The notes under the pieces: generated by a model
The model's input: only the letters and a program-made list of their open reading frames with translations
What the model was told of the DNA's origin: nothing
The model's database searches: none
Shown here: positions 1-11,011 of the stretch, piece by piece
Numbering within the stretch: the first letter of the stretch is position 1
Layout: each line of letters starts with the position of its first letter
Source: Sporobolomyces roseus
Lineage: Eukaryota > Basidiomycota > Microbotryomycetes > Sporidiobolales > Sporidiobolaceae
Assembly: GCA_016617785.1 (NCBI GenBank)
Contig: JADILM010000011.1
Span: 682,001-746,000 of the forward strand
Length of the DNA stretch: 64,000 nt
Reading direction: 5' to 3'
Position numbers and translations under genes: made by a program

Positions 1-506
1 TGTGCGCTAGGCATTCGAGAGGGAGGTTCTGGATTGGTGAGGATCTGTAGATGAGTGCGATTGTCAGTTTGGGCTCCGAAAAAGGATTTTGGTTGCGAAA
101 AATGAAGATTCTCCTCGCAAAATTCGTCCTGCTAACACGCTTGACTACTCTAGCTCTCGAGTATGAGTAAGGCTATTTCTCAGGGTCCTGTCCATCTATC
201 TCACGCTCCCGAATAGTCCCTCCTCATCGCCTCTTCCCGAATTCGCTTTCCCTCGACATTCGTGGTTCCCTCTCCTCTTATCGTTGTGCCGAGTTCTACA
301 TAGGCTCAAGTAGTGTTCTTCACTCACCCGTAAGCGGTCGTGTCCCTCTCCCTAGCCTTTCCTTTTCCTTTGCCATCCTTGATCAGTGAAATCGGTTTCT
401 GCTCCTCCCTTGCATCCAGCTGACCTGAGGAGCTGATTTCTGGTGATCCAGCTAGTCTAAGTGTATCTGGTGAGGCTGGTGAGGTCGAGAAGCCTTCGGT
501 TGTCAT
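1..506 (-). CDS. Partial hypothetical protein, N-terminal exon(s)
   Basis: An ATG at 504-506 (minus) opens a frame read down to 328, where it meets a good 5' splice site (GG|GTGAGTG). The encoded 59 residues are Ser/Pro-rich, with a Lys-Gly repeat near the end (KGKGKARER), a composition common in fungal low-complexity proteins. No domain is recognised. The next exon could not be placed: several AG acceptors between about 290 and 200 give short frames, one of which would end near residue 75, so the gene may end inside the window or run off its left edge. Codon use and the splice site make coding plausible, but the model is weak. Confidence 0.35.
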
Positions 507-1356
507 ATTCGAGAGTAGAAGATGAGAGAAGAGGTGACGTCGAGAGATCTGCTGGAGAGACCGAGGAAGTTACTGCTTGATGCTGTGGGACTTGTGAGAG
601 CTGGCGGTGAAGGCGGTGATGAACAGAAGCGAAGTGAGAAGCTAAAAGCGAAAGAACGTTTCTTCGGACTTTCTGGATTTCGCAAAGTCGACTCTCGTCA
701 AAAACGTGCGATTCTGGGACAAACTAGACTATTTACGAGAACTTATCGACGCTGAAACACTATTAAGTTGAGGACTACTTTGTACTTCGAAATTATTTTC
801 AATTTTCTCGATTTCTTCGCATTGTCTTCGCAACGATCCCAGTCTCCCATTTGACGGTCTTCTGTAGAGCGACTCGTTCCATTTGTCGATTCAAGCTCTA
901 TGGGCCACTCTGGGTGACATCTACGTAGAGGAGCAAGGCGAACGGCAATCGAAGCAAAGTGTCAACTTTCGCCACGAATTTCTCATTGATCCTTTGACCC
1001 TCTCGTTGGCCACGCGCAAAACTCTTGTCGAGTTACTTCGACTTCCAGAAAGACGAACCACGGAGAGCTGCGAAGCTTTCCAAACGAGAAGTAGTAGTCT
1101 GAGTGCACCGAAAGTAACAATTCAATGGATTCGATCCGACGCTTGCGAAAGCGAATGAGGGGGCCTTTGGCATTCTATGCATGGTTTCCCCAGTCGTTCT
1201 GTCGATTCAAGATAGTTGAGGCTGTTCGGAAGAAGCGAAGATTCCGCAAACTGAGCTGAGCCAGAGAAAGGTTCCAAGTGAGAAAGTCTGTTTTTTTCTC
1301 CCTCTCTCTTCTTTCTCCTCTTCTCACCAATCAGCATCAAACTCTCTCCGTCCATT
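507..1356. other. Intergenic, no gene supported
   Basis: The interval lies between a possible minus-strand gene and the plus-strand gene starting at 1357, so it would hold two divergent promoters. Only short, compositionally random frames are present. A TTTCGCAAAG-type motif occurs near 678-687, and a pyrimidine-rich run (about 1290-1325) precedes the downstream ATG, as expected for a fungal leader. Confidence 0.4.
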
Positions 1357-4300
1357 ATGGAGACTATCGACTTAACAGAGGATCCGTCTAGACCGTCTAC
1401 ACCAACTCCCTCCCTCGCTTCGGACGATGGAGCTGATTCTTGTGACGAAGTCGAGGAAGGGATCTTTGAAGGAGAAGATCGAGACAGCGATGTCGAGGTG
1501 GAGGATAGTAATGATATAGAGGATCAGATCATTGAGGAGTTGAAGGAGATCAAGCAAGAACAGAAACTGGAGAAAGGGAAGGGAAAGGAAACGGAGGAAA
1601 CGGATGAAAATGACTTGATCATCATGGAAGCGAAAGCGAAAGCAGTAGTACTCCCTGGTTACATTCGAGTGAGTTAGAGATTCCTTCGTACCTTTGCTAT
1701 CTCGTGAGCTGACTTGCCGAGTTTCAAACAGATCAACGAATTCGAGTCGCTCTTGCGAGAAAAACCTCGATCGAACGGTCTCGCTCGAGCTGAACTGAAA
1801 CTCGCTAAATCGCAAGCAAAAGCCGCTCTCGCCTCTTTGCGCTCCTCCTACGAACAAACTTCTTCAATCCTCTCCACCTCAGCAGAAGTCCTCTTTCAGA
1901 AATTGACAAGACCCCTCAAACTTTCCGAATTTCCTCATCTTCCTCCCGCTTCCGACCTCGGCCCTCCACCTATCCTTCCGTTTGTCCAATACCCCGCGCC
2001 ACTTCACCATCTCCCTGCAAATGGATTGAGAGATCTGGTCGCTGCTGGAGGAGAAGGAGGAGGGGGAGGGGGAGGGGGAGCGATCGAATTGGATGCTACT
2101 ACTCAAGATACTGGTTCGACCGAGACTTGCCCCGGAGGAGAAGATGTCCAGGTTGAAGAGAACGCTGGAATGAACATTCTGGCAGCACAACTGCTGGTGG
2201 AGGGAAAGGAATCAACCGATCACTTCTTCTCCCCTTTCCCTCCCAAGACTCCCCTCACCTCTCTCGTCCTCGCAAACTATGACCCTACTACCCACACTCT
2301 CTCTTCCCGACACGGACTCCTCGCCACAAGTACTACCGAACTCTTCAAGGGAAACGTTTCATCTTACCGATATCATCTCTCGAACTTCTCCCTCTACCGC
2401 CTCGAACCGAATTTTGTCAAAACCGTCAAGTCACGCTGTCCATCCGGAGCTAAACTCTACTACAACATCCTGGACTCGCGACAAGCTACCCGACGATTTG
2501 GTCCAGGTCACTTTTCAACGAATCGTTCCCATTTTCGACTCTTCTCGAAACATGGTCGAGCCGTCGCAGCCGTCGAGGTTCGTTGGAAAATCAAAACGAA
2601 TGGAGAACTTTCTTTACGACACTACATCTGGACCGATTCGAGTATGGTTGACGTGAAATCGATGAGTGAGGAATTCGAGAAGCAGAACTTTGTAGAAGGA
2701 AAGAAGAGGAGAGGAGTTCGAGTACCCTCAGGAACTATGGAGAAAGTGGAGAAATGGAGGAGGAAGTTATCGAAGGAGGTTCAAGTTCATGTCGACCAAC
2801 TCGCAAATCATTCCCCTCGTCAAAACCCCTTCGTTACGCCTCCCCCTTCTACCCCTACACTCAGCTCCGACTCGATTGTATCCTCCACTTCTTTCGCTCC
2901 TTCCTCCCTTCTCAAACCGGGTGTTCACCTTTCGTCGTTCAAGATGCCCTCCAAGACAACGATCTACCACAATTTTCAACGTCGATTAATTACGGAATTC
3001 GCTTCGAAATGCCAGCTTGATTCGCTCATCAGAGGGGGAACAGTCATGAAGAATTCTGAAGGAGAGGAAGTACAGATCGAGAGTGCATTCGGAATTACGG
3101 AGAGTTTGGGAAAGTTAGGCGAATTACTTGAGTTATCGAGCGGTGGATTGGTGTTGGCGAAAGAGGTTGCGACAGTCCACGTTGCTCTTCCTCGTGGAGC
3201 TGGTTCAAAGTATCGAGTGATCCACCACAAGACGTTGCCATACCAAGCGGTACTCATTGTTCAGGACTACTTGTGGGTCAACTTCCTTCGAAACCTTTTC
3301 TTCGTATTCCAGCTGATTCCTCGCTCTCTCTGCTAGCCGAGACAAACCTCAGTACCACGGAAGTCACGTCTTCATGTGCATGTCGAGCTGGACCTCGAAT
3401 CGATTCGCCGAAACTTCGTTATCGTCCATTCTCATTCTTCACTCCTACTTCGACAAACCGGCGATTATCGGCGGAGAGTATTGGTTGGCGAAACGAGCTG
3501 CCTGCTCGCATGATCCTCACCGACAAATGGATTTACTTTTGCTATCGAAACCATTCAAACGTCACTCAAGGAAGATGGAAATCACTTTGGACGATGAAGC
3601 TCCAGAAGGATCAGGAAGTCTCAGAGGCGTAAGCTCTACTCTCTCCTCTTCTCCATCTTCGCGCACGAACTGACTCGGTCGTCGCTGCTCTCTAGCTCGT
3701 CACGAAATGGCAACCTCTACTTCAAGGCGAATACATCGAGGTATTTTCGCGTTTCTTCACGCTTCTCCAGATTCTCGATGCTCACCCTTTCTGATCGCAT
3801 CTAGGTCCCTCTCTCTAGTACCGATGCAGATGTCTTCTATTTCTACCTCCCGTTCAGCAATACCCTTTCTCGCCAGCGCAACTTGCCATCGAAATCTATC
3901 CGAATCGCCTTCAGCAAGAAAGTCAGACCCGACGGCACTCTACCACTCGGGTTACAACTCGCTCAACAAGACCCACGTCCCTCGAAGATCAGACTCTACT
4001 GCGACAGCGAAATCCAGCTTTCCTGCTCCTTCGACAACTCGAGCAAACGACATCTCCTCGACGAGAACAACATCACGAGTGGAACTTTGGGCTTGATGAA
4101 CTATGCGAAATGGATCATATTCGATGAAATCGACGAAGGGAGAATGGTTGGTTTACAGACGGAAATTAGTTCGAGTAGAATTAAGGAAATGGTAAGTTAT
4201 CCGATCCTCCCATCATCGGGAACGAGAATCGAAGCTGACACGGCGTGATTCGCAGACGAAACTAGCAAAAGAAGCCTACGAATCTTACATCGGTATCGGA

Positions 4301-4785
4301 TCTACGAAAGAAGCTGTCAATAAGCGAATCTTCAAGGATCGTCGCTTCCCATACTTAGATGGATATCCCGTACGTTTCCAGGATCCTCATGACTACAACC
4401 GAAACTGACGAGTAGCTCTCTCCCTCAGGTTTGGCTCCACAAAGGTTGCTTCGTCAACTTCGACGGTCTCGACAAATCGGTCCCACTTCCTTATCTCAAA
4501 GGTCTCAATTCGTTGCCACGATTCGGCTTCCTCGGCCACCCCGTCCTCAGCAAGAACGACTACGTACCCGAAACTTTGTACTTCTGCTACCGAAGGGAAG
4601 GCAAGAAGAAAAGCGAAGTTTGGGTTAAGGGGGAGACTGCAACTGGCGAGATCGATGTCAAAGGAAAGGACTTGTGGAGTAAGACAGAGGAGGACAGGGT
4701 TATGAAAGCAGTCATGAGGTGTGAGGAACTCCATGAGGCGATGCTCCAGGGCGAATCGAGTTCGAAGAGGAGGAGAACAGGGTAA
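1357..4785 (+). CDS. Unrecognised 1015-residue nuclear-type protein, 7 exons
   Basis: Exons 1357-1668, 1732-3272, 3337-3628, 3696-3740, 3805-4191, 4256-4369 and 4429-4785 join in frame (1016 codons). The start follows a pyrimidine-rich leader. Residues 1-100 are strongly acidic (Asp/Glu runs), then a Lys-rich helix-like stretch, a poly-Gly run near residue 225 (encoded by GGA/GGG repeats at about 2047-2079), and a Ser/Pro linker near 470. The C-terminal half (about 520-1000) looks globular with many aromatic residues, and the chain ends in a basic SSKRRRTG, which could be a nuclear localisation signal. I recognise no family or catalytic motif. All introns are 59-68 bases with good GT/AG ends, and most have a CTGAC/CTGAT branch site, so the gene model is firmer than any function. 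Confidence 0.8.
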
Positions 4786-5199
4786 TTTTGGTTTTTAGTG
4801 CGTTGCAAAAGAACGAAGAATTTCTCGCTTCTCTCATGCACTCTTCGTAAACAAGATTCGAGAGAGTTTTGTCTTCGAAACTCAAGCTACACAGGCTCGT
4901 CTGCGAGATCTGTTCGGTTAAGCAGGTACTTGCGAGCGTTGTTTACGAGAAATCGCATGATGAGTTCGTTCAAAGTAGAAAGGTTGACTATCGCAAGTCT
5001 CTCGCTCGCATAACTGTCACTCGCGCTATTCGAGAAGGTAGAGAAGAGAGCGGAAACACAGATGATTACAGGAAAGAGAGAGGAAAAAGCATATCGTACT
5101 GGAAAAGCTAGTGAGGAAGAGACAAGCGAAGAGAGGCTATCAGAGACAAGCGAGGAGAGTCAAAAACAAGCGAGGAGAGTGGGAATGGAAACTAAATCG
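4786..5199. other. Convergent intergenic region
   Basis: Lies between two converging genes and should hold both polyadenylation regions. From about 5035 to 5180 the plus strand is rich in AGAGAAG/AGCGAGGAG purine repeats (5125-5180 holds imperfect tandem GACAAGCGAGGAGAGT-like units). No gene seen. Confidence 0.45.
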
Positions 5200-6239
5200 C
5201 TAGATCTTATCCCTCCTGGATTTCTCCTTGAGCTTCTCAGTTTTTACCTTCTTCTCCTTAGTCTTCGCTTTCCTGCCAGCCTTGTTAAGCTCATTGGCAT
5301 GATCCTTAAGTTCCCTCGACTTCCCACTCCCATTGACATTGCCCTATAAACGGGAAAGGTAGAAGAGAGAGGAGAGTTGAATAGGAGGTCGAATAGGTTT
5401 GTTGAGAGTGAAGAATTCGAAAGGTGAGACGTCGAGAAGTTGGAATGTCGGAGAGTGGAGAGTAGGAGAGGAGGAAGGAAGTCAAGAACGATCGCTCGTC
5501 AGCTCATGAGAGGGAGAGAGAGGGAAGAGAAGAAGGAGGAAAGAGGAAGGAAGAGAGGGTCGAAGAGCTCACCTCCCAATCTTCAGCGATCTCGCGCCTA
5601 CGCCACATGTCCTCAGGTCCCTCATCCTCAAACTCGGGAGCGTTCTTGATCGTGATCGTATCGCTTGAGATATGCTGCGAAGAGGAAGGAAAATAATCAG
5701 CTTGCGAAATCGAAAAGAGTGAAGAGGAGAGGAAGACGTACGGCATGCCATCCGAGAGTGTGAGGGTGGTTTTGAGTTTTGTCGACAGCTCCACCGGGTA
5801 CCTTCTTAGCAGCAGTACGTCCAGCCTCGAGCTGAGCAGCCTCTGTGAGATTCAAGCGAAAGAGTCAGCTCGTCCACTCTCTCAATCGGATAAGGAGGGG
5901 AAGAGAGAAGTGAGAGCTTACTTTCGGGGGTGAGGGAATGAGATTTGAGGTAGTAATTGATGTGACCATTGATTTTACGTTGAGTATCGACTGTACCACG
6001 ACGAGAGAGGTCAATGAGGTGAAGGAGTCGAGAAGAGAGAGAAAGAGCTTACACTTGCCACAAGGATCGTAGCCTGGGTAAATCTTCAGGAATTCAGCTT
6101 CGTGTTCGGCGAAAGGCTTTCCAGCACAGAAGAGATCGATCAAAACGGGAGCAGATCCGGCGGGCCACATCGAGCACTTCTTGCCTCCCCTCGTGTAGTA
6201 TTCGGTTTCGTATTTAGCGGGAGTGGAAACCTTGACCAT
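5200..6239 (-). CDS. Small conserved-looking protein of unknown function (200 aa)
   Basis: Exons (minus) 6239-6053, 5990-5922, 5842-5742, 5674-5573 and 5343-5200 join in frame (201 codons). The first exon encodes a Tyr/Cys/Gly-rich segment (KYETEYYTRGGKKC, then YPGYDPCGK) that looks like a folded domain. The middle carries a His/Trp-containing segment (NHPHTLGWHAH) and an acidic stretch (FEDEGPEDMWRRRE), and the C-terminus is a Lys-rich tail. No signal peptide or membrane segment. The last intron (5344-5572, 229 bases) is much longer than the others, so a skipped small exon cannot be excluded. Strong splice sites and even composition support a real gene; I do not recognise the family and assign no function. 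Confidence 0.72.
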
Positions 6240-6844
6240 CGTTGTAGAGAGTAGTTGAGTTGGAGTAGTAGTGTGAGAGTGAAGAGTTGAAAGTCGAGAG
6301 TTGTGTTGAAAGTGAGAGAGAGAGAAGAAAGTGAAGGAAAGGGAAGAGAGAGAGGAGAAGAGAAAGAGAAGAGGAGTAGCAAGAGAGAGGAGAGAGTGAC
6401 CAAGCTCGCTGACTCGGCTTTAGGAGTTTCGATTTTCGAAGTTCACCGGCTCCAAGTCTCCAGCGTGACTTGACTTTCGACGTGAAAGAGCGTAGGATGG
6501 GAAGGAACACTGTTAAAGAGTCCTACTATAGCCTAAAGTGTGTGAGGGGTAAGAGTATGAGGGTAGCCGAAAAGAAGGAGAGAAAAACGAAGAATTGAAA
6601 TTGAGAAGGGTTTTTGCGAAAGAAGCAAAGAGAGAAGGAAAACGTCGATGCTAGCTTCTCTCATCGACTTGAAGAGTACTATCAGCGTTACTGGAGAAAG
6701 AGAGAGAGAAGAGAGGGGACGAAACACTGAATTTGACAAAGAAAACCGATATCTACACTTTCGTTCCAACTCTGCCTTTCATTTCTTTGCTCCACTGATA
6801 CTGATACACGGATTGAGGGAAGAGGGAGATTGAGCTTTGTTTGA
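6240..6844. promoter_or_regulatory. Leader/promoter region with long GA (CT) tract
   Basis: Upstream of the minus-strand gene starting at 6239 the plus strand is almost pure purine from about 6285 to 6400 (GAGAGAGAGAAG repeats), which is a CT-rich leader on the coding strand. Such pyrimidine tracts are usual near fungal transcription starts. The rest of the interval, between this gene and the 3' end of the VWA gene, shows no gene. Confidence 0.45.
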
Positions 6845-9435
6845 TTACCTTTCGTCGGTTTTGTCCTAGATTTCGCAAAAGTCGATCAGTCCAAGCTGTT
6901 CGAGGAATTCCAGGTAATGAGGAAAGTTCTGATGTACGTAGCTCGAATCGATTCCACCCAAGATCATTTTGACGAGCCAAAGTTCGGCTGTGGAGTTAAG
7001 CGAAGAAACGTGAGAAAACGAACGAAAAAAACGTCGCAGCGAAACCGGCGACGAAACAAGGAAAGTTGGCAGCTTACGGGTCAAGTCGACACTCGGTACG
7101 GCCTTGACTGCACATAGGAGAGAGGCGAGGCAGAGTCAGTATGCGAAAAGAAATTGTCACGAAATTGAAGAGAGAGAAATCGTCGACTAACGCATGTCAT
7201 CCCTGTTGAAGCACAAGACGAGCGAGGTATCAGTACGAGTTGTCTACGAGAAGAGAGGAGCGAGAGCAGAAGGGCGGAAGAGCGAGGCGGGAGGACAACG
7301 ACTTGTTTTCGAAATGTCGACGAGAAGTGGGAAAGTGCGAGAACGAGGGGATTATATGGAATAGTACTCAATGCTCATTTTCAAAATTCGAGGTGCACTG
7401 CAGGAGAGGTATAGGAAGCATCAGTATAAGTCAAGGAACGAGTTAGAAGGAGTTTGGGAAAGTTTGGAAAGCTTTTGAGAGAAAATTGACGCACGTCAAC
7501 GAGATCTCCAACAATAGGATGGTTGTCGATCTCCTCCAAGAACGCACGAGCCTTCTGGTCGTTTCCGACTTGAGCGAGCTGAATGGAAAGAGCATCGGCA
7601 CCGTAACGAGAGTTTCTCAAAACGTTGTTGGCGTTGATGATGACGTTCGTCAGAGTGTCTCGAGCTTCTCCTCCCTGTATGACATACTCGTCAGTACGCG
7701 AGCGCGACAGAGAGAGAGCACGCAAAGAGCTGTACAGGAATACCGTCGGTGACTGTTTTCGCAAAAAAAACGTAATCGTCAGCTCTTGAACTCCAACAAA
7801 CTCCGACAGCGAGCGAACGTACTAGCGATAACAAGGACTGGCTTCTGAAGCCTGTTAGCCCTAGCGGGACCCAAGATCAAAGGCTCGATAATCTTGTTGT
7901 TCAAGTTCGTTCCGAGCGGGGTCAGTCCCGAGAACCTGACTTGGTTGATGAGGTTCATAGCGTCTTGTTCAGTCTTGAGTCCGTTACCTTCGACACGAGA
8001 GTTCATGAACCTGACTTGAATACCGTCGTCGTCGAACAACGAGGCGGCGAATGCGACTCGCGAGACGATCAATTTCAACTATCGGATGAAGATGTAGTGA
8101 GTAAGATAGTAGAGAGAGAGTTGGAGAGGAGAAGCTTACGTCGTCGATACGAGATCCTCCTTCTTCGAAAGCCATCGATCCAGAGTCTGTAATGTGAAAG
8201 CGCGATCAAGGGTCAGCTCGCTTATGTGAGAAAGGGAAAGGACGAGAGAAGCAGACCATCGCAGTAAAGGATCTATGAACGATCAAAGGCAAGCGATCAG
8301 CCAACGAAATACTCAACCCGAAAGAAGAAGAGAAACGTACAACATCGAAGAGGGCCAATTTAGCCAAATCCATTCCGATCTGTACGCACAGGCGAACTCG
8401 ATGTTAAATCTGCGCCCTTTTGGCTAGCTCTGACATTGACATTATGCGTACCTCGAGAGGCATCCTCCATTCAGTAGCGACCCTCTGTAAACTCCCATCC
8501 CTCGCAATTCTCTGCGCCAACGAATGAAGCGCGTTCGGATCAGGATAGAACGCTTGAATGTTTTGATCGACTACAGTCGAACGTAACAATTCGAAAATGA
8601 CTTGAGGATCGCTGGCGGGAGAATTTCCACCTTGCGCAGGGCGAGGGGCAGCTGCACCGTAAGCGGATTGCTGAGGTTGACCGTATTGGGATTGCTGCTG
8701 GGGAGGAGCACCGTATTGGGAGGTTTGTTGAGGTGCTCCGTATTGAGATTGCGATTGTTGTCCGTAAGAAGATTGTTGAGGTTGCCCGTAAGCTCCACCT
8801 GCACCAGCACCAACAGGAGGAGGACCAGGAGGAGGTGCGTATTGACCTAATAGCGGTTTGTACGAGTCAGTACGTTTGAAAATTGCGAAGATTCAGAAGA
8901 TTGTCGTACCGGATGAAGGTCGAGAGTTTGAAGAGGGAGGAGGAGGTCCTGAAGGAGGAGCATATTGTGATTGCTGCTGTTGACCTAGAGCAGTGGGAAA
9001 GAACGATACGATGAGGAAAAGTCAGCCAAGGGAGACTGCGAAAACATAACATTGGAGACGAAACAGCGACGACGCTTCCAAAGCCATTCTCGCTGGCCTC
9101 GACATGCTTCCGTACTCCTCCTCAATGATTCGAGCCGAGGAAGTCTTCCTTGCTCGCCTCTTTCCCAGACTTCCAAACCCATTTCGTCATTTCCCCTCCC
9201 CACCTCGACAACTCTCTCTCCTCTTATCTGGCAGAGTTCGGATCTGAATGGGTAGCTTACCAGGTTGGCCATAAGGGGGAGGAGCGGATGACCCGTACTG
9301 TCCACTACTTTGTTGAGGAGTTTGAGGGAGAGGCTGTCCATATCCTCCTGAAGATTGACCTTGAGGAGGAGGTGCTGAACCAGATCCTGGGGCGCCCTGT
9401 ACGCCTGCAGCTGCGAGTTTACTTGCTAGACCCAT
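6845..9435 (-). CDS. VWA-domain protein with Gln/Pro-rich N-terminus (444 aa, 14 exons)
   Basis: Exons (minus) 9435-9261, 8984-8910, 8846-8452, 8379-8341, 8272-8257, 8186-8140, 8078-7823, 7752-7736, 7674-7495, 7397-7375, 7202-7192, 7107-7078, 6987-6938 and 6865-6845 sum to 445 codons. Residues 1 to about 165 are Gly/Gln/Pro/Tyr-rich and probably disordered. Then a von Willebrand factor A fold with a full metal-ion-dependent adhesion site: DDSGSM, a Thr in GLTPLGTN, and Asp in ITDGIP. The C-terminus (TSNFENE...VDLTPELWLVKMILGGIDSSYD) is the pattern of the intracellular fungal VWA proteins I know by family resemblance. No signal peptide. Exons of 16, 17 and 11 bases are required. The intron after 7375 needs a GC donor; read through, it meets TGA at 7368-7370. 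Role unknown; likely metal-dependent protein binding. Confidence 0.85.
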
Positions 9436-11011
9436 TGATAGATTTGTTGTGGTGGTGGTTTCAAAGTGAAGTGAATGAAGCCAAGGCTGTTTTTCGATCT
9501 TTCCGTAACGAGAAGGGCAATCTCGGTGTGGAATGATTTCAGACTTTCGCAATGGACGACCAGACGACAACCACGACGACGACAGAAGAAACGAGGGCTT
9601 CATCAAACAGCAAGGGGACCGGAAATGTTGGATCGGGTCTCTTCTCGCAGAAATAAGGTCCCTCTCGTCGGGTACAGGCTGCGGACAGGAGCGGGCTAGT
9701 AACGAAATAGAGGATGTAGACGAATGCATTGCGAGCATCTATAAAAGCGGGAATCTACGACGAACGTCGAAACAGAACCTGCGAAAACGAACGAAGGAAA
9801 GATCAGCGAACAGCTCAAAATCCGCTTCAGTCTGCCCTCCCTCAATCCCGTGCGCGTGATGGTCTCGTCAAGAGTGAGAGAATAAGAGCTCATGTACTAT
9901 CTAGAAAAATATTTAACTCCTCAACTTTAGATTCAAACCCGCAAGATTCCCATCGAGCGTTTGGTATGGTAAGAATTTCTTCGGATGTCCCTATCAAGGT
10001 TACGTTTCTAATCATTGCTGTTCCCTCTCTTTTGAACGAGTCCATCACGCGCGAAACTGGAGGGAGCGAGAGATAAGGAGAGGCGAGAGGAAACTCACGA
10101 GGAATAGCGTTTGAAGCTCTTCCAATGTGAGGAGAGGAAGAGAGCGAGCTTATGGATAGTCTAATTGGGCCGTGAGCGAGTCTGGCGAGTTGGCGAGCGT
10201 TGTAGAGGGCAAAAAGATTGAGCGAAAAAAAGTTTGATGAGTTCGAGGCGAGCGCATGGATGAGCTTGTGGAGGTCGGGCACTATAGTGAGCGATGACTG
10301 TTCGCTACTTGGCGTTGATGGGGCTTGTTTTGAGGGAGAAAGTTGAGAGAAGTGATGTGTAGGAGAACAAAAAGCGAGAGTCGAGAAATTTCGAGGTTTT
10401 CATCTCCCACATCTCGACAACACCAAAGATAGCTCTGAGGTTGTTCTCAGAAGCTCGTTATCATTTCGTAACTCGATTACGGCAGCTGCCGCTTCATCCC
10501 AAGCTGTTTCCGCTTATTACATTTTCCAATTCTTCTTCTCGCTTCGAATCGACTTTACACCTCTGCCTCAAGCTCGGAAGACTGCGCCAGCTCACAGGGA
10601 TTTCAAATTTGTGCTCTTGACATGTAACAACTGAGATGAGTCGGTTCTAGGTAGTTCGCGAACCGCAACCTCACCATCCGAAGAATTCGAAGCCTCTTCC
10701 GCTGATCTTCCGGTTTTGCTATCTTCGCCTGCTCATCCATCGCTGGCATGGACGCACAGCTCATACCCTTCCCATAGGAAGCCCCCTTGGAAGCCGGTAC
10801 CTCGCTTACATTCTGCCCTTGGCTCTGTTCTCGTAACGCATCTTCTCCCTTCCTCCTACTCGCCGGCTGCCGTCCCACGCTCTCCTTTAAGACGCTCTTA
10901 CGACTCTTTTACGACCCTTTCACGACCCTTCACGACCTCTGACGACCCCTTGCGACTTCATCCTCTTCCCTCCGTCCCCTCCATCGCTACCTCCTCCACA
11001 CTCCCCTTAGC
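9436..11011. other. Intergenic, 1.6 kb, doubtful minus-strand frame inside
   Basis: Holds the promoter of the VWA gene (minus) and of the secreted-protein gene (plus). A minus-strand open frame lies at 10282-9890. It contains an Arg/Ser/Leu stretch that could pass for a mitochondrial leader and is followed by a GTGAGT-type donor at about 10098, but it has no ATG in frame and no downstream exon I could join, so it is not called. At about 10885-10955 there are imperfect repeats of the type TTACGACTC/TTACGACCC/TTCACGACCC just upstream of the secreted-protein gene, possibly a leader or operator repeat. Confidence 0.4.

Noticed and set aside
1372..1857. 161-codon minus frame opposite the first gene
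   Set aside because: Antisense shadow of the acidic exon (GAA/GAG read backwards as TTC/CTC gives Phe/Leu).
5090..5190. Possible CRISPR-like or satellite array in AGCGAGGAGAG repeats
   Set aside because: Short purine-rich, irregular units without constant spacers; simple-sequence DNA.
9930..10010. Possible tRNA (GGGTTTGAATC on the minus strand resembles a B box)
   Set aside because: The T-arm stem does not pair, and no D-arm or A-box pattern lies at the right distance.
9890..10282. Minus-strand frame resembling a mitochondrial leader with a splice donor
   Set aside because: It starts at GTG, has no in-frame ATG, and no downstream exon could be joined.
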